Below are positions 52,531-64,000 of a stretch of 64,000 nt of DNA, piece after piece. The DNA is taken from assembly GCA_914767715.1 (NCBI GenBank), contig OU612067.1, positions 7,874,001 through 7,938,000 of the forward strand. The letters run 5' to 3'. Every line of letters begins with the position of its first letter. Position 1 is the stretch's first letter. Under the pieces are notes generated by a model. It did no database searches and was not told the origin of the DNA. It saw nothing but the letters and a program-made list of their open reading frames with translations. A program made the translations under genes and the position numbers. Origin of the DNA: Membranipora membranacea. Taxonomy: Eukaryota; Bryozoa; Gymnolaemata; Cheilostomatida; Membraniporidae.

Positions 52531-52790
52531 GCTTTCCACGCAACTAGCTGTTTTCCACACAACTAGCTGTTTTCCACACAACTAGCTGTTTTCCACACAA
52601 CTAGCTGTTTTCCACAAAACTAGATGTTTTCCACACAACTAGCTGTTTTCCACAAAACTAGATGTTTTCCACACAACTAGCTGTTTTCCACAAAACTAGA
52701 TGTTTTCCACAAAACTAGATGTGTTCCACAAAACTAGATGTGTTCCACAAATCTAGTTTTCCACTCAAGGAACTGCTTATTCCACACAAG
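52531..52790 (+). repeat. 19-bp minisatellite
   Basis: About twelve copies of TTTTCCACACAACTAGCTG, drifting to TTCCACAAAACTAGATGTG at the right end. Confidence 0.9.
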
Positions 52791-54182
52791 CTTGTTTTTG
52801 AGTTCTTACATCTGATTGGCCGAGCATCAGAGAGGTAACCACAATACGCAGAGTGTGATGTACCTCATTTCACTGCACTGCCTACCAATAGACAGGTACG
52901 CAGGACTCAACTCCGAAATAAAACTGAACGTAAGTCTCGTAAACAGTTGAGCATGACTGCGCATAAGTTGAAATTTATGGATTTAGAGTATCATATCTTT
53001 GAGCCCATTACATCACATTCTAGACACATGGTGCTATTGATAAATGTTGAGTATTTTTCAGGTTATTTGAATCATTTTTTCACTTTGTAGGGTCGTTTAT
53101 TGTTACCTCAGAATCCATTACACTTGCCCTCCGATATATCCATGACGATGACCACTTTATGAACAACTTTCTTGCTAAATGCCCCTCAGGCAGGTATCGA
53201 ACAATTAAACACAGAAGTGACCTTGGTAAAGACTGTTTTTTGAGGCATGCTATCCATATTTTAAATGATATTCTCTTTTAATCATCCATCAGTGTTTAAA
53301 CTTATTTTTCCTTGTGTCAGGCTGGTAAGGTGGGCTTTTGGTTTTACGCCGTTAGTAAATACTAATTTTCTCAGGTTCCTAGCAGGGGTAATATCTCAAA
53401 ATATAGCGTTAAATTCTATGGTCAATTAATACTATTCAACCGTAGTTACTCAAGATAGTTTAACTTAGGGAATTCCCTCCTCAATATTACAAAGGAACTT
53501 CACTGGGAAACCCTATTGTAACTTCCTTATTATGACGTGGTTAGGAAAGTTTACAAGAATGCGACAAATTATGTATGACCTGTCTATGTTTATGTCTACA
53601 CACTATGTTAATAAACCAGATTAATATCTCAATTAGTCTATTATGTCAATAATCAAGTGCTTTGTTTAACAAAAGGCAACCCAAAAATAGACTTCTTTCT
53701 ACCGTTCACAGTTCTGAACAGAAAAGGCTACTTGATAGAACTAGGACTATCCTTACCCTGACTTGCGGGGGGGGGGGGGGGAAATGATACTTCAAAGAAT
53801 TAGCTTTACTATTACATAACATATAATTTGATAGTCTACATATGAGAACAAAATTAAATTTCCGCCTTATAAATAATCACTTTCAATTACATCAAAGGAT
53901 GACTTTGATTCAAGCTCTCCAATAGTTATGCTAACTTATTAAAGTATTTGACCCAAGCGAAGCAGTCTCACTTGCCAAAATAAACTGCTTTACACCCCAC
54001 TTTAGGTATGCCAATAAATACCCTGAAGTGCCACCTGCCCGGCTAGAAAATATTAGCCTCTTGCGAATTTTGAATTTATTGAAAACAAAATCAGATGACA
54101 CTTTAACTTCATAAAATTTGAGATCTAAATAAATCTTCAAGGTCTTAAAAATAATTGCCTTACAAAATAATACGGTACTTGC

Positions 54183-54400
54183 TATATTCTAGTGAAGTCT
54201 GTAATTCTTCTTTGTGAATGCTCCTGTCACTATGTCTTCAAACTCGTAATCTTGAACTCTGTAATTCCTCTTTGTGTACATCTCTGTCACCGTGGCTTCA
54301 ACTCGTAATCCTGAACTCTGTAATTCCTCTTAGTGTACGTCTCTGTCACCGTGTCTTCAACTCGTAATCTTGAACTCTGTAATTCTTCTCAATAATCTCT
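54183..54400 (+). repeat. 59-bp tandem repeat
   Basis: About three and a half copies of a unit starting GAACTCTGTAATTCCTCTTT and ending CAACTCGTAATCTT. Lies inside the 2.4-kb insertion. Confidence 0.85.
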
Positions 54401-54427
54401 TACCACCAATGTCTAAAATTGATACTC

Positions 54428-54668
54428 ATGGTAAACCCTTGCTACCAAAGTCTAGTATGCTCCTCCTCTGACAACCCCTTGCTGCCAAAGTCTAAAATGC
54501 TACTACCCTGACAAACCCTTGCTGCCAAAGTCTGAAGTGCTACTACTCTGATAAACCCTTGCTGCCAAAGTCTAAAATGATACTCCCTGACAAACCCTTG
54601 CTGCCAAAGTCTAAATTGCTACTCCCCTGACAAACCCTTGCTGCCAAAGTCTAAATTGCTACTCCAAA
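54428..54668 (+). repeat. 40-bp tandem repeat
   Basis: About six copies of a unit containing AAACCCTTGCTGCCAAAGTC, with ACTCCCCTGAC spacers. Lies inside the 2.4-kb insertion. Confidence 0.85.
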
Positions 54669-56431
54669 CTTACTACGGTGGGCCCTGCCTTATATAGGGT
54701 GTTAAGATTGTTGAGTTGGCATGGTGCAATAATGTTGAGGTGGCGCATAAAAAATTCCGTTTGCTGATAAGTAGAACATTTGCTAGGGTCGATATTTTGC
54801 AATGATGCTGACTGTTTGCTGACTATATATGACTCATAAACCCAAGATTAATTATAAAACATATGATAAATATTGGTTAGCACATGGCATTGCTACGTAT
54901 GTCATTTATTTGATAATAAATAATTATTAAACATGAAAATGATCTTACTCCTATTCTGAAGTTTCCAGTATGTATAAGTTATGTTAATCATAGAATTAAT
55001 AATAATTCTACAGCCATTAGTTTTTCTAATGCTGCTTTCCATGACCAGATAAATAGTCACAACTAAAAACCAATAATAAATAAATAATCATAGCACAAGT
55101 TTCTACTGCTAATTGTGGTAATGTAAATAACTAGACAACAATTGTACATTAATAGTGTAGCGGCTAATAAAATGGGGGGGGGGGGAATCGCATTGATTAA
55201 AAGGTTACTGTTGCAATAAATCTTGTTGAACACTATTTTTTTTTGTAGAGGCAGTTGTGTCTCTAATAGTAACTGCTGCCTGAATTTACACATTACTAAC
55301 CAATTATCTTCCTAATTATATCTTTGTGTCATAATGATTAAACTGAAGCTAAATCAAACATCCTTCAATTATTATTAGCAGCCAAGGATTTAGTGCTTGA
55401 TATAATGATCAGTTATGCCTTAATGATCGGCTCCTTTGTGCTACACTTTTGCATTGTACGGTAGATTATTTAAGATAGTACAATAAGTTACATTTTGCTA
55501 GCTCAGCAGACCAAGGCTAAATAAATTAAACATCTCTGAGTAAGCCATGGAATAACACAAGCATGCTTTCAGCGCATGCACAGTTTATAAACCATTAATT
55601 TGCACGTGTGCCGTCCATAAACACAGGGCTATAATGTTGCTGCTTACCTACACTAATAAATATCAGTATAATAACTATGGTATTTGTCAGGAGTTACAAA
55701 AAAGGCTCCTGACACTTGTATGTGCTGGCTCCTTTTCAGTATGAACTCCCTTATCTCGCAACATATTATTACATTAGAATACAATCAATCATTAATGCTG
55801 TCATAAACGATGCGAATCAAGATTTAGCATAACTGTACCGTTTTATGACCTTGTTGAGGTTTGATTATCATATCATTAAACCATACAGTTTCATCTTGGG
55901 AATGTTGTAAAAATTTCCTTATTCAGTAGATAAAGGGTAAGTCATAAAAAGATAAGGGGATTCATGCATAAATGATTTAACATTTATGATACATTTCAAG
56001 TAGTGTAAAAGCCTCTCAACAACTTTAAGCATAGCCTATATCAAACATGACAGTATAAACGACAAAGTGAGAAAATGATTCAAATAACCTGAAAAATACT
56101 CAACATTTATCGATTTAAATTTCCCACAGTGTTTTGAAAATCCTATGCTCCTATAACAAATGAACCATTCCGTTGCACTCAATAACTGTATTCACAATGC
56201 AATATACAATATTCATTTCTGAAGAATATCAGTTATCAACAACAAAGAAAAAATAATGAAAAAGAACGATCAAATATTGAAAACATCATAATCCGATCGA
56301 ACAAACTACATTTAACTACAATTCGGCAAATCAACAAAGCAGCTTGTCAATAAATAGATTCACTCAAACAGTCTCCGCCCCCTCCTAGCACGGGTCCTCC
56401 CATGCTGATGGTGGGTATTGCTTGGAACACA

Positions 56432-59400
56432 CTAATTTGCCCTCCTACGATCCGTACATGTGGTTGTCATGTTTGAGTGCCCTTGATTAGCCCCTCTAGG
56501 TATTTTGACTTTGGTGTAATAATCAAAGAGCTCCTTCCTGAACTCAGATATAATCTTGTCAGTGAACTCAACAGGGTTTACAGGGTGCTTATCGGTAATA
56601 AATTTGTGATGCTCAGAATTGTGTCTGTTTCTATAGCGTATGGCATGATCTTCTTTGCCTATTCTAAATCCCAGCTGGATTGTTGGATATCGAAATGATA
56701 CTGCCTCCTGCTCACCGAGCTGGATCTCATTCAACTGGTAATGCCGGTCAAAGAAACTTTTGAATTTCTCATCACGACCATTCACTCTCAAAGCCTCCCA
56801 CTCAGATCTATAATTTCTAAGATTTTGTTCATAGCAATGGTGATGAAGTGCTATTTGCCTAGATGTATGACTGTAAACTTCAATATGAGTTTTCATCGAT
56901 TTCATATATTGCTTCATATTTACAAACTTGACCTTACCCGAATTTTCCTCAAAGATATGACCAACTAATTCAGGGTCTGACATTCCATTTTCGGATAACC
57001 TTGCAAGATAAAGAGCGTGACATGCCATGTCCTCGAATTTTCTGGATCTCTTGCTCCAGTTAGCCTCAAGGTCTGAAACAAGGTCTGCTATCTCAATTTC
57101 ATTTCCCTCAAGTGGACAAGAGTGAACATACCACTCCTTAAAATCACCTAGTTCAACAGCCATATAAGAGCTTGATGCTTTGATCGAATATGGCAGTTGC
57201 TCGCCTTTGAAAATTTCGAAGTTTTCATGATCGATGTTAGGTACAATAGACAGAATAATTGACAATCTTATGTTGGGATTATAATTCCTAGTACCGGTAT
57301 ATTTTGTTATTGACATGGACGCTAAAACCTTTCTTTTTGGTCCTCCATTGAAGGAAGCCCCCTGCATGGATACAGATGATACTTTGGTACCACTCGACTG
57401 ACCACTGCTTGATTGGCCTGTCTTGGAACCAATTTGACCTTTGTCTAGGTTTGATTTACTGTTTTTCAGGTAAAGTGAAGCACTGGAGTAATATTTCGCT
57501 GCTTCTTTATATTCTCCATCATCATCCATCTGGGTTAAATTACCCTGAAAAGTGAAAAATGAAACCCTCAAAGATAATGCCACAAATTTCAAAGTGGCAA
57601 GCAATTCAAGGATTAAAAAATTTACAACACAGTCGATAATTTCCAACATTGATTCTACATAACCATCTATCATTCATGAGAAAACATAAGTACAGCAAAC
57701 TCAGAGAAGAAACGAATCAATGAATAGAAAGAATAATTCAGTTAAATAAGGTGAATTACAAACATACAATAAAGAAAAACGGGTAAAAAATAAGGAGTGT
57801 TGAACCCACAAACGTCGCAAACGTCAAAACGTCCCAATCTAGCGTTCCACTTACGTCGCAATCCAAAAAACATCGCAACGAAGGGTTTTTAACACGTCAC
57901 AACCCCACAAATGTCGCAATTTTTTAAGCGTCACAATAGCTCGAACCCACTAACGTCGCAAATGTCGCAACTCAACAAAAATGCCGAGTTGTCTTCTCTT
58001 TTGATGCAAAATGGTGATGATGATTTGTTGCGAGAAGTAGATAGGAGCATAGGATTTTCAAAACACGGTGGGGAATTGAATATCAACGTTATATATTGTG
58101 CTATTGATAAATGTTGAGTATTTTTCAGGTTATTTGAATCATTTTTTCACTTTGTAGGGTCGTTTATTGTTACCTCAGAATCCATTACACTTGCCCTCCG
58201 ATATATCCATGACGATGACCACTTTATGAACAACTTTCTTGCTAAATGCCCCTCAGGCAGGTATCGAACAATTAAACACAGAAGTGCCCTTGGTAAAGAC
58301 TGTTTTTTGAGGCATGCTATCCATATTTTAAATGATATTCTCTTTTAATCATCCACCAGTGTTTAAACTTATTTTTCCTTGTATGTGCTGGCTCCTTTTT
58401 AGTATGAACACCCTTATCTCGCAACATATTATTACATTAGAATACAATCAATCATTAATGCTGTCATAAACGATGCTAATCAAGATTTAGCATAACTGTA
58501 CCGTTTTTTATGACCTTGTTGAGGTTTGATTATCATATCATTAAACCATACAGTTTCATCTTGGGAATGTTGTAAAAATTTCCTTATTCAGTAGATAAAG
58601 GGTAAGTCATAAAAAGATAAGGGGATTCATGCATAAATGATTTAACATTTATGATACATTTCAAGTAGTGTAAAAGCCTCTTAACAACTTTAAGCATAGC
58701 CTATATCAAACATGACAGTATAAACGACAAAGTGAGAAAATGATTCAAATAACCTGAAAAATACTCAACATTTATCAATTTCAATTTCCCACCGTGTTTT
58801 GAAAATCCTATGCTCCGATCTACTTCTGGCAACAAATCATCATCACCATTTTGCATCAAATGAGAAGACAACTTCGTATTTTTGTTGAGTTGCGACATTT
58901 GCGACGTTAGTCGGTTGGAGCTGTTGTGACGTTTAAAAAATTGCGACGTTTGTGGGTTTGCGACGTTTTAAAAACCCTTCGTTGCGACGTTTTTTGGATT
59001 GCGATGTTAGTGGAACGCCAGATTGCGACGTTTTGACGTTTGCGACGTTTGTGGGTTCAACAAGGAGAATGTTATTCAAATTACCTCATCGCTAATTCTT
59101 GATGGGAAACTCCATTTGGCCTTTCCCAAAGATATTGTCACATTTCCTAAGGGTTGACATTCAAACGCCAGGTCAATGTGTCCGTTGATGACGTGAACAT
59201 CTCTGTCATTGCCTAGGATATCTTCACTTGCTATGCTAGGCGATCGGTACACCATATACGGCACAGCTTTTGTTTTTTGGTCTTTTAGTTTTAATTCCCA
59301 AAGTCTTTTGATTTCTTTGCATAACCTCTCACTGTAAATCCAAATTGTTTTGAAGCCAATCCATGTATCCTCATGTTTCTCAGATGAATTTTCGATGCTT

Positions 59401-60298
59401 TCGATTGAGCCGGCAAATAGAACGATCATCTGTGATGACTCTGACTCTGATTGGGCTTCGATTGCCACACATGTAATTCTGTGTTTACGTTTCCGACCAT
59501 GCTTCTCTCCTTCATCATGCTCTCGCAAACCATCAGCAAGATCTCCCACTGATTTTCTGACCTGCAATTAAAATTTAAGTGTGCTTGTGTAATAAAAATG
59601 ACCAATGACCAACAATACAATAGATAGATCTAGCCCCAGCAATGTAAATGTGTCAGATATAACTGCAGCAGAATGAGCAGTCAAAGTCAATAGGGATGGA
59701 AAAATATCATGTCGGGCAAATGTGTGCACTTCCTGCGGATTCACTGTCTCTGGTGGAAATCTTATCGGTGAATTTCCAATTATTGCGCTGTTGAGATGTG
59801 ATTCCAGCCATAATTCATTGATTTCAATTCACATTAAATGATGAAGTTGGTAACCAAATATATGTATGAAGCTCTGACTCACAAATGCTATATGGAAGCA
59901 GACCCAGTACTGATTGCTGATGTTTTCTCACCATTAAACCCATACCTAATAGAAGTAAGATTCAAAAAATATGTTTACTAAATAATTATGCGAAAATCCA
60001 GTTTTGTTTCACAGTTTTAACACAATGATCTTTAAATGACGAGAGAACACTGGCGCTGTCATCATTCAATTATTATAGCTACCTCTTGTCTCAACGGAGC
60101 CTCTTCATCCGAATCTGAATCAGCTTTGTCAACTACAGTGTCTGGCAGCGAGCTCCCATAACTTTGGTGCCTCGTACTCTTTTGATGGGAGCCGTTTCCT
60201 AGCTGCTTAGTTGCTGTTCGCTTCCTTGAACCACTGCTTGGTGGTGATTTATTGGAACCCTTAGTACGAAGCGGCTTCTTACGTTGGACTGACAACAT
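56432..60298 (-). CDS. Unrecognised 601-aa protein, three exons
   Basis: Exons 60083-60298 (aa 1-72), 59085-59561 (aa 73-231) and 56432-57544 (aa 232-601) join at phase 0 through GT..AG sites. I do not recognise the family. The N-terminus is basic and Ser-rich (QRKKPLRTKGSNKSPPSSGSRKR), then acidic (DKADSDSDEEAP), so nuclear location is plausible. The middle part has mixed alpha/beta character with a conserved-looking SESESSQMIVLFAGSIESIE strand region and WIGFKTIWIYSERLCKEI. A low-complexity Ser/Gly/Gln linker (aa about 265-290) leads to a 300-aa charged C-terminal domain rich in His and Arg (ALHHHCYEQNLRNYRSEWEAL, RKELFDYYTK). No membrane segment once the spurious intronic extension before 57544 is removed. 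A foldback transposon sits in intron 2, ending about 20 bp from the donor of exon 2. Open frames and consistent phases argue for a real gene; expression is unproven. Confidence 0.72.
57798..59062. mobile_element. 1.27-kb foldback element, TIRs rich in GCGACGTTTG units
   Basis: The ends are TGTTGAACCCAC and GTGGGTTCAACA, with a 5-bp duplication AGGAG at 57793-57797 and 59063-59067. The inverted arms are about 340-360 bp (57798 to about 58158, and about 58727-59062); their outer parts repeat the CAAACGTCGCAA/GCGACGTTTG motif many times. The core of about 570 bp is shared with the 53-56 kb region. It is inserted in intron 2 of the unrecognised 601-aa gene. No transposase is encoded. Confidence 0.82.
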
Positions 60299-63200
60299 AG
60301 CAACTTATACAGAGCCAGAAACAAACTCATCCATGACAGCAAACTCGGATACTGGAAGTAGATCTAAATCATGCACATGTTTATAATCAATCGACCCTAT
60401 AGAGTTATAAAGAAATTTATAATTTGCTGATTTTATATGTTTCTGTAGTTGAATCGATAAATGCATCTCCTTTGTTTTTTACATCTATTGAAGAAGGGTG
60501 CCATTGAATTGCTGATTGGGTCATATTTCTATTTCAAGTTTTGCTGTGCTATTGTTTATTCTATACTCTAAGGCTACATTATTGGGGAGTGATGTGGCAC
60601 TGATGTGGGGAATTTCAGTCTTTGGCTGTTATATTTATTAAGCACTGAGGACACATTCTATTCATACATTCTAATCATACATTCTATTCCTCCACATGTT
60701 TTGTCTGTTATAATAAATGCTACGACTGTAACTATTTTTGGCAAGCTTACACCCTTCCCTCTTACAACTTGGCGCTTCATGTTTGCTAGCGGACGAGACT
60801 AAACGCACCGATTATTTTTACCGATTTGTAACTTTGTTAGTTTTAGTTAGATAGTTACACAATAAAATCATAGTATAGTTGATAAACAACACATTTTTAT
60901 GTCTGGCTGGTAGCCTTGATTTAAACAGACTTTTTGACTGGCAGGTTGCCGTTAGGCTATAAGCGTTCATCTGAACAAGTTGGATATCGGGACTTATTGC
61001 TGGCTATCCTGACAAGATAGAATTTCCCGACACTGAGGCATTTAACTGTGGGTGACGTAACGACATTGGAAGGTGATATTAGCATGGCTGTTATCATTGA
61101 CTTGCAGCTCCTATATCAGGTTTTTTGTTGATCACTCGATTAATCTTGGTCAGACTCTGAGTTTAAAAATTACCATAGAATTAGCAGATCATCGTGAACA
61201 GTTTGATACATATGTTAGGCAAAAAATCTTTTTGAAGAAGTTATAACATCAAGTAAATAACAAGATGCTGCTGATTGTAAAGCAGTTTTAAAATTCAAAA
61301 TCGGCTCAAAACTGATCGAGTTATGAACAAAAAACCTGGATTGTTGACAATAAAGCACTGATAGCATCAATGCTTACTATACCTTTCAAAGTCGCCCACA
61401 ATTAAGTGCCTCACTTCAGCTGCATATAGTGTCCTGTCTATGTTTATTACTAAGTCTATGGTCGCACCAGATTTTTTCCAATACCATTTTCCTTTTTCCC
61501 AAAAAAAACTGATTCCTTAATAATTTTAGAAATCAGGGTGATGAGGTGGATGAGGTTCCTTACTAATTGATTTCATTGTGTTCCAAAATAATGAGTTTTT
61601 GATATGAAAGTTCATAGCTATAAGCAAATGGGTCACTATATCTAGCCCACATAACTTTCATAATGTCAAAGCAAGCCCATAGCTCTTTACGGTCTACCAT
61701 ACTACATGATACAACTACAACCATCTTTGTTGAGTAATAGCTAGGGTTGTGTGATTTCTAGAAAAATCTGATGTAATGTAACTTGAATATTATTGCAATA
61801 ACACTAGACTGGAAATGACTATTTAAAGATAAAATTCATGAACTATGACTCAATTTCAAGAAAAGAAACTGTGACACTACGCCGACTAGGTCTGTACTAG
61901 GTTATCACAAACATTGTGTTGCAACATGTTTTATGAGGAAAAAGATGTCAAATATATCAGATGGACATACTTTCTTGCAGCATTTCCGTTTCTCCGGGAA
62001 TAAAAAGATTTATTCAATCACAGTACCATATTAGTGTTGTTATGTTACTTTCCTGTGTACAGCATGAGTTTTTTTTGGAGGCAGTAACAAAAAAAGTTAC
62101 AGAAAATATTACAGCTTTTTGGAGGGGTATTTTTTGTTGGTGGGAAGTAATGGTCTTTAAAAGATATCAATAAGGGCAACATACACAGTCCAAGGAAGTC
62201 GAGCTAGCATAATTAACCGAACAACATTTTTACAAGATAGAAAAGCCATAAAGAATTCAGAGAATGATGAATTTTCAGTGCCAGGAATCAGTATGACTAT
62301 TAGAATAGTTATCATTCAGGGCTTCATCTACGAGAGCCAAGATAAAAATTATTCTTAAAACTGATTTTTCACAATTTGATTTATATACTGATTCGATGAT
62401 CTGCCCATGCACGATTGTATTGTTATTGATTATTCTTGTTTTCAAGCTTTTCCTGTCAATCAATATTGAACTTCCAAAACATATCCGAAATACAATCATC
62501 TCATGCGTAATTTTTTTCTGCCTGTCACATGATTGTTAATAAGCACATTTGAAGCTTTGGCAGTGTGGTATACCTTCCTTATTCAGCCGTCGTAATTAAA
62601 TAACAACACCTGGTGAACAGAAGTGCAAAATATTGTCATGAGCAGCGCTGGGACATTTGCTGGTTAACCATTCTTTAGAAACTGTAGCCATTGAATATTG
62701 ACATTGACTGATTCAAAAAGATAGTGTTATTGATTACATCCTATCAAATCCCATAACATATCAAATCGGTAATACTTGAAGTCTTATATCTGAAATTAAA
62801 CATCCTTTATTTGTGCTTCATGCTGTAATTTAAGCAAGAATTGTTAATGTAACGCTGAAACAACTATGGGACTGTTAATCATTTGCTTGATAATATATAT
62901 ATACTTTTATTGGCATCCGTAGTCATCTTATTGCAAATGTTTTTAACTCAGTGCCAAAAGAAAATTGAAACACCAAAAGAAACAGCTTTTTTGTTGCTCT
63001 TTTGTGCAGGATGGCTAATGTGACCCCAACATAGGTGGTATTTTTGGTCATTTGATTCTTCTTGCATATCATAGTCTTCAAGTTGGCTATCATAATTGTT
63101 CTTGGTCATTACACGGTCAGTTGGCTACACAATTTTCTCAATAGGTAGCAAATTTGCAGAAACAGCGATATATTTGATTGCTCCACCCCCTCCCAATTGG

Positions 63201-63371
63201 TCTGATCAGAACATCACACTTACATACTAGAGTGGAGAGTCAGGGAAGTGTTCAAATTATACCAGAAAGTATGATGAAATTTACTGCTACTTATCGCAGT
63301 AGAAATTCAGACCGCGTCAAATGTTTACTGGCACTTTTCCTTCACATATCTCACACCACATCTTGAGCTTA
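60299..63371. other. Upstream region of the 601-aa gene and intergenic DNA
   Basis: No gene recognised. A segment near 62898-62960 (ACTTTTATTGGCAT.., GCAAATGTTTTT.., CAGTGCCAAAA) resembles 11627-11690 and is probably a shared dispersed repeat. Confidence 0.55.
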
Positions 63372-63611
63372 TTCACCTCATTCTGGAACGCGATTCATAA
63401 GTTCAGTTATGAGATCCTCCACCAGATGCATGAGGGCTTCATGGTAATTTCTTGCTGCCACTAGAATAGGGTGAGACGAGATAGATTTCGCCTCACCCCT
63501 ACTCTAGTGGCAGCCAGAAATTACCATGAAGCCCTCATTCATCTGGTGGAGGATCTCATAACTGAACTTATGTTAGTCAACATCTTGAATCGCGTTCCAG
63601 ATCGAGGTGAA
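63372..63611. repeat. 240-bp palindrome
   Basis: Arms of about 105-110 bp (TTCACCTCATTCTGGAACGC.. inverted to ..GCGTTCCAGATCGAGGTGAA) with a short loop of about 15 nt near 63483 and small indels. Confidence 0.85.
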
Positions 63612-64000
63612 GGTGAGCATTGATCTACAAGAAAATGTCCTTGGTTGAGAAAAATTTTCATCATATCAAGTTGTTCTTGAGATGCTGCGCCATTGGGGGG
63701 GGGGGGGATGATTGACCAGATATGTCTTTCTTCAATAACAATTCTAAGTATTTAGGGTTTTAGTGAGTCTTTGATCAGTTTTACCAATTCTGTGCCACCT
63801 TCATATGCTACTTAGTTTAAAGTTGTCATCTCATACATATCGATCACTAGAAGGAGTTCAAACCTATGATCGTCAGTCACTGTTCCCTGTATGAACCATT
63901 TCTGTTTGTCCTTTCGATGATGTATAATTGAGGGGTGTATTTCCCTGCACATCAATCATCTGAAGCAGGGTAAATCAATAATCTTCACTGAACTTAGCCA

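Larger units (their letters stand above)
53315..55714. mobile_element. 2.4-kb insertion with TG..CA ends and 4-bp duplication
   Basis: Begins TGTCAGGCTGG and ends GCTCCTGACA (7-bp inverted ends TGTCAGG/CCTGACA). It is flanked by CTTG at 53311-53314 and 55715-55718. The paralogue at 58376-58385 reads TTCCTTGTATG without it, a precise empty site. TG..CA termini with a 4-5-bp duplication fit a long solo LTR; a DNA element with short TIRs is the alternative. No protein domain seen. It holds two minisatellites and a TATATA motif near 54691. Confidence 0.65.
53032..56151. repeat. Diverged paralogue of the foldback core, split by an insertion
   Basis: 53032-53315 matches 58099-58382 and 55715-56151 matches 58379-58816, both in direct orientation and nearly identical. 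The two ends of this segment (53034 and 56060-56112 areas) are themselves inverted repeats of about 55 bp around ATAAATGTTGAGTATTTTTC. The GCGACGTTTG outer arms are missing, so this is a truncated copy or the source of the element's core. A frame open from 53051 to the stop at 53279-53281 behind a good acceptor (ACTTTGTAG at 53090) begins SFIVTSESITLALRYIHDDD. It is preserved in both copies with one base change; function unknown. Confidence 0.75.

Noticed and set aside
57545-57673. 43-residue hydrophobic N-terminal extension of the 413-codon frame
   Set aside because: A good acceptor (TTTTCAG at 57545) and phase match to the 59085-59561 exon show it is intron sequence, so the apparent membrane segment is spurious.

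Overview
This is a stretch of an AT-rich, intron-rich animal genome, most likely an invertebrate. Genes are split into many short exons with GT..AG introns and preserved phases. The intergenic and intronic DNA is full of non-LTR retrotransposon debris, tRNA- and U2-derived SINEs, MITEs and an unusual number of foldback (long inverted repeat) elements. I cannot fix the phylum from sequence alone.

Layout. (1) Positions 130-8921, + strand: the last 14 exons of a molybdenum hydroxylase of the xanthine dehydrogenase/aldehyde oxidase family (copy A; its 5' half lies left of the window). (2) 24951-9937, - strand: a complete 10-exon family GH1 beta-glycosidase (lactase/klotho-like, 524 aa) with signal peptide and hydrophobic C-terminus. 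Its third intron carries a 2.39-kb P-superfamily transposon with a THAP-domain reading frame, long terminal inverted repeats and an 8-bp target duplication. (3) 25-31.8 kb: intergenic DNA with a perfect hairpin, a MITE, a decayed LINE and an inverted duplication. (4) 31797-49870, + strand: a complete 28-exon second molybdenum hydroxylase (copy B, 1299 aa), a tandem duplicate of copy A with the same intron positions in the shared part. Its 19th intron hosts a 3.8-kb foldback element built of 14-bp units. (5) 50-56 kb: repeats, including a 2.4-kb insertion for which the window itself holds an empty-site paralogue. (6) 60298-56432, - strand: a 3-exon gene for an unrecognised 601-aa protein, whose second intron carries another foldback element. 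(7) 60.3-64 kb: no gene seen; a 240-bp palindrome near the right end.

The main biological point is the hydroxylase pair. All eight [2Fe-2S] cysteines and the catalytic glutamate are kept. The two residues that bind xanthine in bovine enzyme (Glu802, Arg880) are replaced by Gln and Lys/Gln, a pattern of neither canonical XDH nor aldehyde oxidase, and the FAD/NAD loop motifs are eroded. This points to an expanded, diverged clade with changed substrate and electron-acceptor use. The other points of interest are the P-like element, a four-copy SINE family whose head matches the 5' end of U2 snRNA, and the foldback elements.
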